Below, piece after piece: positions 6,454-13,298 of a stretch of 15,003 nucleotides of DNA (positions are counted from its first letter, which is position 1; each line of letters begins with the position of its first letter). The position numbers were made by a program, and so were the translations under genes. Origin of the DNA: Candidatus Poseidoniales archaeon (lineage in GTDB: Archaea > Thermoplasmatota > Poseidoniia > Poseidoniales > Poseidoniaceae); contig QQSA01000098.1 in the NCBI GenBank assembly GCA_003602535.1, positions 1 through 15,003 of the forward strand, in the 5' to 3' direction. The notes beneath the pieces were generated by a model. That model ran no database searches and was not told where the DNA came from. It was given only the letters and a program-made list of their open reading frames with translations.

Positions 6454-7692
6454 TCACTCGATAGTGCCATGACCAATTAGTCGCCAGCGAGAACCTACTC
6501 GCCTTGAAAGAGAAATCCTTTGACCACTATCTGCACAGATAGGAAGTCGTAGATTTAGAGTTGCTTTACCTTTACCTGGGTTAGAAACCACTCCGACACT
6601 GGTAGCGGTTGCAACATTTACCATCAACATCTCATTAGATCTTAATGGCATTATTGAAGAAGCATCTTCTCCTTCACCTGCAACCATATGTTTCATTAGA
6701 TTTACAGATATAGTTACCTTTTCTCTAACTTCAGGTAAGTCTCCTACTTTTGCTACGACCTGTCCTGAAAGATTGTCTGAAGTTGTAATTGCTGGATCTA
6801 GTGGTGTAGCCATGCCACATAATCCACCAGCATGCATGTTTTCAAGGTTCAAGCCGCCACCTTGCATGCTGGAGACCTTAGAGTGAATTGGCTCATAGTG
6901 TACTTTGTTACCTTTCTGAATTTTCCTTCCTGGCCCAATAACTATCTCATCGTCGATATTGAATTCACCTTCAACAATACTGCCTCCAATGACGCCTCCA
7001 CGCAACTTTGTAGGCCTTGTTCCTGGTCGATTGATATCAAAAGAACGTGCTACATGCATTATTGCTCTCTTGTCGGCTGATCTATCCGGTGTAGGAATTG
7101 TAGCTTCAATTGCCTGTATTAGAATATCTAGATTGACATCATGATGTGCTGAAACTGGAATGATAGGTGAGTTTTCAGCTATAGTTCCTTTCAAAAACTC
7201 TTGAATTTCATTATATGATTCAATAGCCCTTTCACGGGTAACGAGATCGATTTTGTTCTGCACGATTACAATATTATTGATTCCAGCAATCTCCAGTGCC
7301 ATCAGGTGTTCTCGAGTTTGAGGTTGCGGGCATTTCTCATTTGCAGCAACCATTAGCATTGCTCCATCCATGATGCTTGCGCCTGTTATCATAATCGCCA
7401 TTAGTGTCTCGTGACCAGGTGCATCGACGAAAGAAATCACTCTCTGTAATTCAGTGATATCATCATTACCGCCTCCGGGTTTTCGTCCCGTGGCGTAGTA
7501 TTGGCCATCGCTAGTCTTGTAAAATGCAGTATCTGCATATCCTAGTTTAATAGAAATTCCACGCTTCCTCTCTTCAGAGTGTGTGTCTGTCCAAATCCCA
7601 GATAGAGCTTGTGTCAATGTTGTCTTTCCATGATCAACATGTCCTACTAGACCAATATTGACTTCAGGTTGTGCAGGAAGCTTGCGTGCCAT
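6454..7692 (-). CDS. eif2g: Translation initiation factor 2 subunit gamma (aIF2-gamma)
   Basis: A 412-residue GTPase that carries initiator Met-tRNA to the small subunit as part of the aIF2 heterotrimer. G1 is GHVDHGKT (17-24), G2/switch I is in RGISIKLGYAD (44-54), G3 is DAPGHE (90-95), G4 is NKID (146-149) and G5 is in SAHH (181-184). Beta-barrel domains II and III follow, ending in the family tail GSRWRLIGHGTI (400-411). The stretch between switch I and G3 (about 58-80), where most archaeal and eukaryotic homologues carry a four-cysteine zinc knuckle, contains no cysteine here and is Gly/Thr-rich. ATG 7692 is preferred to the upstream in-frame GTG 7704, because the family normally begins close before the first strand (VNIGLVGH). 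The gene sits 42 bp after S6e and overlaps or nearly overlaps the PIN gene. Confidence 0.97.
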   Translation of the reverse strand: MARKLPAQPEVNIGLVGHVDHGKTTLTQALSGIWTDTHSEERKRGISIKLGYADTAFYKTSDGQYYATGRKPGGGNDDITELQRVISFVDAPGHETLMAIMITGASIMDGAMLMVAANEKCPQPQTREHLMALEIAGINNIVIVQNKIDLVTRERAIESYNEIQEFLKGTIAENSPIIPVSAHHDVNLDILIQAIEATIPTPDRSADKRAIMHVARSFDINRPGTRPTKLRGGVIGGSIVEGEFNIDDEIVIGPGRKIQKGNKVHYEPIHSKVSSMQGGGLNLENMHAGGLCGMATPLDPAITTSDNLSGQVVAKVGDLPEVREKVTISVNLMKHMVAGEGEDASSIMPLRSNEMLMVNVATATSVGVVSNPGKGKATLNLRLPICADSGQRISLSRRVGSRWRLIGHGTIE

Positions 7693-7734
7693 GCTTCCAA
7701 CCACCCCAGTACCTCAGAGATCAGCCTCGCGGCT

Positions 7735-8217
7735 TCACTCACTGCTCTCCTCTGAACTTGATCCGAGGATGTCTGCGAGGCTCTTGTTAGCAGCCTCTAC
7801 GACTTTGAGGTTAATCTGACGTGTGTCTTGAGTGATTGTGTTGCCACGGAAGTAACGTCGCTTGCGCATTCCGTCTGGCTTGTATCGGAAACGCTTCTTT
7901 TCGCCCCCCTTAGCCTTGTGTACAAGGCTGTGTCCCTTGAAACCGGTTGATGCAGTTACCAAGATTGATTGGCGGTTACCTCCTGAGAGGTCAGAGCGCA
8001 TTGGAGTTCCAGTTTTATCAGATCCTCCTGTGATTTCAAGTTTGTATCCTGCAAGAGTTTGCTCACCTTCTCCTACGAATATTCCATCTACAACATCTCC
8101 TATCTTCTTACCTAGGAATTGTGAGAGATTATTTCCACTCACTGTCATATTGTATGAGGATCCGTTGTTAGCGGAATCGGTGTCATTGACTACTGCGACG
8201 AATGTAGTGTCTGCCAT
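7735..8217 (-). CDS. rps6e: Small ribosomal subunit protein eS6 (S6e)
   Basis: This 160-residue protein carries the S6e signature: FLGKKIGDVVDG at 34-45, GYKLEITGGSDKTGTPMR at 57-74, and the basic KRRYFRGNTI with ITQDTRQINLKVV at 119-140. It is a 30S component found in archaea and eukaryotes. The ATG at 8217 (MADTTFVAVV) fits the family N terminus. An upstream in-frame ATG at 8247 would add ten residues with no family counterpart and would start near the likely transcription start. The C-terminal tail is Ser/Glu-rich. The order S6e then aIF2-gamma then PIN nuclease is a recurring archaeal gene order. Confidence 0.96.
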   Translation of the reverse strand: MADTTFVAVVNDTDSANNGSSYNMTVSGNNLSQFLGKKIGDVVDGIFVGEGEQTLAGYKLEITGGSDKTGTPMRSDLSGGNRQSILVTASTGFKGHSLVHKAKGGEKKRFRYKPDGMRKRRYFRGNTITQDTRQINLKVVEAANKSLADILGSSSEESSE

Positions 8218-8252
8218 TATATCAACTCTTGAGCAGCCTGCCGACATGGGAC

Positions 8253-8266
8253 GGGTATTTAGGCCC
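8253..8266 (-). promoter_or_regulatory. Candidate TATA promoter for the S6e/aIF2-gamma operon
   Basis: On the minus strand this reads GGGCCTAAATACCC, with a TATA-like CTAAATAC core at about 8255-8262 preceded by purines. Transcription would begin near 8233, giving a leader of about 15 bases before ATG 8217. This also argues against the upstream ATG at 8247 as the S6e start. Confidence 0.4.
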
Positions 8267-8289
8267 TTTGTGCGTAGAAATTCGATGTT

Positions 8290-9474
8290 TTAACGTCGTA
8301 GTCGTGTCGGAATCAGAGTCTCTAAGCGTCTAGCCACATCACTGGGAAGCATATGAGGCATTGAGATATGTTGCGTTCTACCTCTTCCAACATCTGATTT
8401 TGCAGTCTTAGATATGATGATATCTTCTTGCGCCAGACGTTTGAGGTGTTTCCAAAATGTAGTGTGACCCTTCGGGTCTTGTTCATATTCTTCACAAACA
8501 ACATGATACAATTTTTCAGCTTCCCCACTACTAACATTTTCTTTTTTGCGTAATCTTCTACAAAGCCCCAATAGAATTAGCATTGCGTGAGGGGGTATCT
8601 CTTCGATATTCATCGAATCAACATTATTTGGTAAAGTCACCACAGTCTTCTGCACGTCTTTAGGTTCTATCATCGATCGTCCAGATGATTCTGCACGCTT
8701 TGCTGCACCTTCTAGCAATTCTATTGCTTGACGAGCATCTCCTGATGGTGCAGATGCCTGTGCAATAAGATTCAAAATCTCTTCAGGGCAAGTTCCAGTT
8801 ACTAATCCTAAATCTCTTCTCTGCATAGCGATTTTCAATAATCCACTTTCGTCGTAAGGGGGGATTCGGATATGGTTCGATCTACCCAATCTAGATATTA
8901 CTGCATTTTCTAGCAAGTCTAAGACTTGTTCTTGACTAATCAATATCGCTGAAAGAGTGCCAGTTCTATTTCCATCTTCATCTATTCTCATCAATTTGTA
9001 GATTATATCGTCACCAGATTGCCGAAGTAGGTGGTCGACTTCGTCAAGTACTACGATTAGATGACTATTGTCTCCTTGAAGCATTCTTCTGAGGCTAGTT
9101 AGCAATTCGCCTACTCCAAGACCTCTATCTGGGTGACCAGGATCTAACTCTTGGACAATTTTTTGCATTACCCTAGATGCAGTAGATGCATTTCGGCAAT
9201 TTACATGGACATATTTGATATTTCTTTTATCTGCTAGATGTCTGATGACATCTTCACAGAAACGCTTTACTAAAGCCGTTTTACCTGATCCTACGGGGCC
9301 AGTGACAATCGCTCTTCCTGTACCCTCAGAATGACCTATTGTGCTGAATAATGATGCCAATTGGCCTTGCATATCTTCTCTACCAACTAGCAACTCAGGT
9401 ACATAATCAAACCCAAAAACCTCCGGTTTGCTGAGTATGAGGCCAGCCCCAATGCGGTCCAAATAGGAACTCAT
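8290..9474 (-). CDS. cdc6: Orc1/Cdc6-family replication initiator ATPase
   Basis: A 394-residue AAA+ protein. It contains LLVGREDMQ (28-36), Walker A GPVGSGKTA (59-67), Walker B VVLDEVD (141-147), a sensor 1 region SAILIS (175-180), an Arg-containing SRLG (194-197) and sensor 2 SGDARQAIELL (244-254). A C-terminal winged helix (~290-390) carries the wing GRGRTQHISMP. All catalytic motifs are intact, in contrast to the ATPase at 2760. Archaeal Orc1/Cdc6 binds origin DNA and loads the MCM helicase. The gene lies 53 bp after dph2 and just before S6e on the same strand. No clear ORB-type repeat lies immediately beside it, so I cannot place an origin here from its sequence alone. Confidence 0.95.
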   Translation of the reverse strand: MSSYLDRIGAGLILSKPEVFGFDYVPELLVGREDMQGQLASLFSTIGHSEGTGRAIVTGPVGSGKTALVKRFCEDVIRHLADKRNIKYVHVNCRNASTASRVMQKIVQELDPGHPDRGLGVGELLTSLRRMLQGDNSHLIVVLDEVDHLLRQSGDDIIYKLMRIDEDGNRTGTLSAILISQEQVLDLLENAVISRLGRSNHIRIPPYDESGLLKIAMQRRDLGLVTGTCPEEILNLIAQASAPSGDARQAIELLEGAAKRAESSGRSMIEPKDVQKTVVTLPNNVDSMNIEEIPPHAMLILLGLCRRLRKKENVSSGEAEKLYHVVCEEYEQDPKGHTTFWKHLKRLAQEDIIISKTAKSDVGRGRTQHISMPHMLPSDVARRLETLIPTRLRR

Positions 9475-9527
9475 GACTTCTGATGGTTATCGTCTATGGT
9501 TATTGAACTTTCAACCTGAAAGAGGCT

Positions 9528-10658
9528 TCAGGGTATCTCATCGAACTGATATCCAGTTTCCCACTTCTTCTCTCCGAGAGCGACTTCAAGTTCGAAAGGA
9601 GTAACCAATGGTTTGCCATATTTCACAGAATCATCTATTGCAATTCTAGGACATGCAGTATTAACGAATGCATCTACTGGATAGAAATCGATTAACTCTG
9701 GACCAACATGTTCGAGTGCGAGAAGATAACCTTTCTTTCCATGCTTTGCCAGGGTTCTTTTCAACTTCAATGCTAGACTTCGACGCATTTGTCCTGGCTT
9801 TTCACCAATCAGTATTGCGAAATTTTGCGATTCCTGAATTGCCATAATCAATCCAAAGCGCTGCCTAAGAATTCTTTCAATACGTTCTGAACCCATTTCA
9901 CTAGCGTCACCAGTGTATGGATCTAACATTGCGAGAGGTTTTCCGGTATGTAGTGCTAAGCCAATCGGATGGAAATCTCCACTGCCAAGGAATAAGTAAT
10001 GGCCAATCTCATCATCGTCACCTGAATAGTTGCATCCAAGAACTTGGCCAGGGAATGTTAGTCTCGCGCCACCAACCGGGACTTCGACTTGATAACCAGC
10101 ATCTTCGAATCTCTTTTTGTAATCGAATACCAGGTGTAAATGTTGAATTGATGCAACCAATCCTAGCTTTGTACCTTTCAAAGGGGCAACTCTTCCAACA
10201 GCATCTAGGAATCTTTCCTGTGCCTCTTCCTCACTCATGTCTGAAATATCTCCTTCAGACAATCTTGCTTGAGCGATTGCTCTATGCTGTGCTAATATTG
10301 GTAGTACTGGATCTATTGCAGGATCGCCATCATAGGTTACATCGATGAACTGGGTCGGCATTCCTGAATCAATATTCATTTGGGAATGGCCCATGTGAGC
10401 TACTAATTCTACACCCATCATCTTCATCTTATCATGTACTAAATCACATGCTCCATAGCATGGATCAGCAGCTAGTATGACCTTTGCAGAAGTTTCATCT
10501 TCAATTTGGTCCATCATTTCCAGCGCTTGCATTTTCAAGCCTTCAGGAATCTGTAAAGCGATTAATCTATGATCGTGACCTTTGATTCTATCAATCAACT
10601 CTTCGAGTTGGAAATCATGACGTTCTAGGTCCATAAAAATCACTGGCAGGCCATTCAT
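9528..10658 (-). CDS. dph2: Diphthamide synthesis protein Dph2 (3-amino-3-carboxypropyl-histidine synthase)
   Basis: This 376-residue enzyme transfers the 3-amino-3-carboxypropyl group of S-adenosylmethionine to the target His of EF2, using a noncanonical radical-SAM [4Fe-4S] cluster. The three-domain family pattern is clear. ADPCYGACDL (64-73) supplies the first cluster Cys (C71; C67 is nearby). VLGCNYSG (206-213) supplies C209. VNTACPRIAIDD (332-343) supplies C336. QIPEGLK (36-42) and FLGSGDFHPIGLAL (223-236) are further conserved segments. Archaea use a homodimer of this single protein. The ATG at 10658 gives the expected N terminus; an in-frame ATG at 10634 is possible. It sits 25 bp after the GcvH-like gene. 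Confidence 0.93.
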   Translation of the reverse strand: MNGLPVIFMDLERHDFQLEELIDRIKGHDHRLIALQIPEGLKMQALEMMDQIEDETSAKVILAADPCYGACDLVHDKMKMMGVELVAHMGHSQMNIDSGMPTQFIDVTYDGDPAIDPVLPILAQHRAIAQARLSEGDISDMSEEEAQERFLDAVGRVAPLKGTKLGLVASIQHLHLVFDYKKRFEDAGYQVEVPVGGARLTFPGQVLGCNYSGDDDEIGHYLFLGSGDFHPIGLALHTGKPLAMLDPYTGDASEMGSERIERILRQRFGLIMAIQESQNFAILIGEKPGQMRRSLALKLKRTLAKHGKKGYLLALEHVGPELIDFYPVDAFVNTACPRIAIDDSVKYGKPLVTPFELEVALGEKKWETGYQFDEIP

Positions 10659-10683
10659 TCAATAGGATGCCGGACAAATCGTA

Positions 10684-11085
10684 TCACGATTCAGCTAGGA
10701 AATCGACATATTCATCTGGATCTAGTAGATTTTCCATATCAACATCATGAGGATCCAAGATGATAATCCATCCTAGATCATATGGTGAGTCATTAACCAA
10801 ATCTGGATTAATTTCTACTTCACCATTAACTTCTGCGATTTCACCAGCAAATGGACTTGGGAATGTCAATTTTTCATCTGCTGTCCAAATCGAGAACAAA
10901 TTCATTTCTTCATCAATCTCTGTTTCTGCATGTGGCAATATCACACGAAGTACTTCTCCGATGTCTGCACCTAGGTAACCGGATATCCCAATTACCAAGC
11001 GGTCATCTTTTTCTTGGTACCAAAGGTGGTCCCTCGAATACTTGCGGCTGTGTGCTATGCCGAATTCCATGACCTCTTCATCCAT
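10684..11085 (-). CDS. GcvH-like protein without the canonical lipoyl lysine
   Basis: The 133-residue product aligns with the glycine-cleavage H protein. RKYSRDHLWYQ (14-24) matches 'kytkeHeWv'. GISGYLGADIGEVLRVILP (33-51) matches 'GIT.yAq..LGdiv.v.LP'. SPFAGEIAEVN (77-87) matches 'sPvsGevvevN', and LVNDSPYDLGWIIIL (96-110) matches 'liN..PygeGWl.ki'. The lipoyl segment normally reads ESVKAAS. Here the ungapped alignment gives WTADEKL (67-73), with Asp70 at the lysine position and the nearest lysine (K72) two residues later. It may therefore not be lipoylated in the usual way. ATG 11085 is favoured by AGGTTGAG just upstream in the transcript and by the TATA element at 11115. No gcvT, gcvP or lipoate ligase gene is in view, so its role is open. 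Confidence 0.8.
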   Translation of the reverse strand: MDEEVMEFGIAHSRKYSRDHLWYQEKDDRLVIGISGYLGADIGEVLRVILPHAETEIDEEMNLFSIWTADEKLTFPSPFAGEIAEVNGEVEINPDLVNDSPYDLGWIIILDPHDVDMENLLDPDEYVDFLAES

Positions 11086-11114
11086 GGTCTCAACCTGTGG
11101 CGCGGTTTCAACGG

Positions 11115-11122
11115 TAATATAT
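11115..11122 (-). promoter_or_regulatory. Candidate TATA box for the GcvH-like gene
   Basis: ATATATTA on the minus strand is centred about 33 bases before ATG 11085 and predicts a short leader of roughly 7 bases. The near-symmetric element lies in the ~104-bp divergent gap and could also serve the rightward acyl-CoA dehydrogenase gene, but with a longer leader. Confidence 0.4.
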
Positions 11123-11189
11123 GAACACACTGCAAGAAATGAATTGCAGAGGGGTATGGCTCAAATGCTTTGACTCGTTGGCCCGTAAC

Positions 11190-12362
11190 ATGCACTTCGA
11201 GGAGACTGATGAGCAACAGATGATTCGCGAACTGGTACGAGACTTTGCAGAGTCGGTCCTGCCACCTACCATTGAACACCGTGACGCCAACCAAATACCT
11301 CCGGCTGAAGAATGGGCACAATTCATTGAATACGGATTACAAGGAATAACTATCCCTGAAGAATATGGGGGCAACCCGGTCGATGATGTCTCAGAATCAA
11401 TCATCATTGAAGAGTTGGCTAGAATTGATCCTTCTTTTGCAGTTATGTACTGTGTACATGTTGGTCTTTGTTCTAAAACCATTGCACTGCATGGTAATGA
11501 GGAGCAGAAATCAAAGTATTTACCTAGGCTTGCAGCGGGAGAAGTTGGAGCATATTCACTATCAGAGGCTGGAGCAGGAACAGATGCGGCAGCTATGGTC
11601 TGTAAAGCTAAACTTTCAGAAGATGGTTCACATTACATTCTAAATGGCGAGAAAATGTGGGTTACAAATGGAGCACAGGCACAAATTTACGTTCTATTTG
11701 CAAAGGATGTTGACCACCCCGACTATGGCGTGAAGAAGCATGGTGGCTCAACTGCATTCATTGTGGAGCAATCCTTCGAAGGATTCACTGTTGGTAAAAA
11801 AGAAGACAAATTGGGGATTAGATCATCAGATACATGCACTCTAGTTCTTGAGAATTGCAAAGTTCCAGTTGAAAATGTCCTAAAAGGTTCAGGCAAAGGT
11901 TTTGCAATAGCAATGAATGCTTTAGACAATTCAAGAATTGGTATTGCCGCGCAAGGTTTGGGTATTGCCCAGGGTGCTTATGAATCAGCACTGAAGTACG
12001 CTCATGAGAGAGAAGCATTCGGTAAACCAATCGCTCATCATCAAATGATTACAACCTATCTCGCAGATATGGCAACTCGTATAGATGCCGCCAGGCTACT
12101 AGTCTATAGAGCATCATGGGCTAAACAGGAACATTATGAGAATGATGGTCCAAGGCATACCAAAGAAGCCAGTATGGCAAAGTTGTTTGCAGGAGATACT
12201 GCGATGTGGGTTTCGGAAAGAGCAATTCAAGTCTTAGGTGGCTATGGATACACCAAGGAGTTCCCGGTAGAGAGATTCTTCCGTGATGCTAAGATCACTC
12301 AGATCTACGAAGGCACCCAAGAAGTACAGCGAATCGTAATTGCTCGAGCTATTAAACCCTAA
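11190..12362 (+). CDS. Acyl-CoA dehydrogenase
   Basis: This 390-residue flavoenzyme of the short/medium-chain acyl-CoA dehydrogenase family forms trans-2-enoyl-CoA, passing electrons to ETF. It shows the canonical start MHFEETDEQQMIRELVRDFA, the FAD-contacting YSLSEAGAGTDA (122-133) and MWVTNG (156-161), the REAFGKPIAHHQ segment (274-285), QVLGGYGYTKEFPVER (347-362), and the catalytic base Glu374 in IYEGTQEVQR. The Glu position is that of butyryl-CoA/short-chain enzymes rather than isovaleryl-type ones, so a straight short- or medium-chain substrate is most likely. ATG 11190 matches the family start exactly. An upstream in-frame ATG at 11121 would add 23 unrelated residues and run back over the divergent promoter region. 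Confidence 0.95.
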   Translation: MHFEETDEQQMIRELVRDFAESVLPPTIEHRDANQIPPAEEWAQFIEYGLQGITIPEEYGGNPVDDVSESIIIEELARIDPSFAVMYCVHVGLCSKTIALHGNEEQKSKYLPRLAAGEVGAYSLSEAGAGTDAAAMVCKAKLSEDGSHYILNGEKMWVTNGAQAQIYVLFAKDVDHPDYGVKKHGGSTAFIVEQSFEGFTVGKKEDKLGIRSSDTCTLVLENCKVPVENVLKGSGKGFAIAMNALDNSRIGIAAQGLGIAQGAYESALKYAHEREAFGKPIAHHQMITTYLADMATRIDAARLLVYRASWAKQEHYENDGPRHTKEASMAKLFAGDTAMWVSERAIQVLGGYGYTKEFPVERFFRDAKITQIYEGTQEVQRIVIARAIKP

Positions 12363-12370
12363 TTTTGATG

Positions 12371-12376
12371 AGAGGA
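12371..12376 (+). promoter_or_regulatory. Shine-Dalgarno site deciding the start of the secreted protein gene
   Basis: AGAGGA lies six bases before ATG 12383 and supports that codon over the upstream TTG 12365 and ATG 12368, which would leave the ribosome site inside the coding region. Confidence 0.55.
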
Positions 12377-12382
12377 CTGCTA

Positions 12383-12811
12383 ATGAGAAAAACCATATTG
12401 CTAATGATTACTTTTCTATTCGTGGGTTCTATAATCTCACCTACCTCAAGCGCAGCAGTATCTTGGGAAGTTAAAATTGCATACAATGGAGAATGGAGTG
12501 GATCTGTAGGAGGCGATGGATCTTCATCTTCTTATGAGGGGTATGGCGGTAGAACAATATCTGTTTCTGGGGATATCGTTAGTGCTGCAATTCAAAAGGG
12601 AGAGGACAATTCCGCAGAACTGTGTGTTTCAATTTCTACTGGTGGTGAAGTCAAAGAATCATCTTGTACTACTGCAGGCTATGGTATGGTAACAGTTTCT
12701 GCAAGTGAGTATTCTGATGTAGACAGTATTCCAGGGTTTAGTGCAATGGGTGCAATTTCTATTCTTGGTATGGCTGCAATTACATTTAGTCGAGAACAAC
12801 AATTGCAATAA
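12383..12811 (+). CDS. Small secreted protein with signal peptide and PGF-CTERM-like anchor
   Basis: A 142-residue protein. Residues 1-24 form a classic signal peptide (MRKTILLMITFLFVGS, cleavage likely after SSA). The middle is Gly/Ser-rich and beta-prone, with two cysteines (C81 and C95) that could form a disulfide outside the cell. The C terminus is tripartite, as in archaeal PGF-CTERM proteins: a PGF motif at 117-119, a hydrophobic helix (~121-135), then a short hydrophilic tail containing Arg137. In haloarchaea and methanogens such tails are processed by archaeosortase A and lipid-anchored. The Arg-poor tail makes this a somewhat atypical case. The gene follows the acyl-CoA dehydrogenase by 20 bp and is probably co-transcribed. 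I do not recognise a functional domain. Confidence 0.7.
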   Translation: MRKTILLMITFLFVGSIISPTSSAAVSWEVKIAYNGEWSGSVGGDGSSSSYEGYGGRTISVSGDIVSAAIQKGEDNSAELCVSISTGGEVKESSCTTAGYGMVTVSASEYSDVDSIPGFSAMGAISILGMAAITFSREQQLQ

Positions 12812-12830
12812 TTCAGTCAGATTAACAGAG

Positions 12831-12839
12831 ATTTATAAC
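12831..12839 (+). promoter_or_regulatory. Candidate TATA box for the TspO-like gene
   Basis: ATTTATAAC matches the archaeal box A consensus well. Transcription would begin near 12861, so the GGTGAG ribosome site and TTG start would lie just inside the mRNA. Confidence 0.5.
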
Positions 12840-12860
12840 AGGCCTGATTGAGCGAGATCT

Positions 12861-12866
12861 GGTGAG
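12861..12866 (+). promoter_or_regulatory. Shine-Dalgarno site fixing a TTG start
   Basis: GGTGAG is six bases before TTG 12873. An in-frame TAA at 12867-12869 rules out any longer N terminus in this frame. Confidence 0.5.
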
Positions 12867-12872
12867 TAATCT

Positions 12873-13253
12873 TTGACTTTTGACTCAGAATACGAACCAT
12901 TTTTCCAACCTCCAGGCTGGATTATAGGTCCCATATGGACCATTTTGTACACTAGTATTGCAATCAGTTTCTACATAACACTCAGTAGGCGGAGTGAACT
13001 AGAATACAGATATCCAATCATTGTTCTTTTCATCACACAACTCGCACTAAATCTTGCTTGGAGTGATGTATTTAATTCAGCAAATTATCTTCTTTCATTA
13101 ACGATGCTTGTATTTATGATAATATTTACAATAATTTATGCATATTTGATCTACAAACCAATCAAGTTGGCTTCAATCATTGTTTGGCCTTACATCGCAT
13201 GGATTACTTTTGCAGCAGTTATCAACACTGCATACTACATCGAATTCAATTGA
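12873..13253 (+). CDS. TspO/MBR family membrane protein lacking the first transmembrane helix
   Basis: The 126-residue product starts at TTG 12873 and matches TspO/MBR from the second helix on. FFQPPGWIIGPIWTILYTSI (residues 10-29) corresponds to the conserved 'pPgWvFgPvWtiLY', QLALNLAWSDVF (~53-64) to 'ql.lN..WS..FF', and WPYIAWITFAAVINTAYY to 'PYl.W..fA..lN'. Four membrane helices are visible. Family members are usually ~150-160 residues with five helices, and the missing ~30 residues are helix I. The upstream frame is closed by TAA at 12867, and the 61-bp gap encodes no hydrophobic segment in any forward frame, so this is not a simple frameshift. TspO proteins bind porphyrins and related ligands and are linked to tetrapyrrole or stress responses; the ligand here is unknown. 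Confidence 0.85.
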   Translation: MTFDSEYEPFFQPPGWIIGPIWTILYTSIAISFYITLSRRSELEYRYPIIVLFITQLALNLAWSDVFNSANYLLSLTMLVFMIIFTIIYAYLIYKPIKLASIIVWPYIAWITFAAVINTAYYIEFN

Positions 13254-13298
13254 TTTTTAGGGAAGGCTTGACAATGCTTGAGGCAATGCCATTGATTT

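Noticed and set aside
9483..9503. Direct repeat ATGGTTAT twice, 13 bp apart, just upstream of cdc6
   Set aside because: Only two short copies; not enough to call an operator or origin box.
9515..9532. Hairpin CCTGAA-loop-TTCAGG at the dph2 stop codon as a terminator or attenuator before cdc6
   Set aside because: A 6-bp stem with no following T-run; archaeal termination does not need hairpins, so this may be chance.
11121..11189. N-terminal extension of the acyl-CoA dehydrogenase
   Set aside because: The added residues have no family match, and the canonical start motif begins at ATG 11190.
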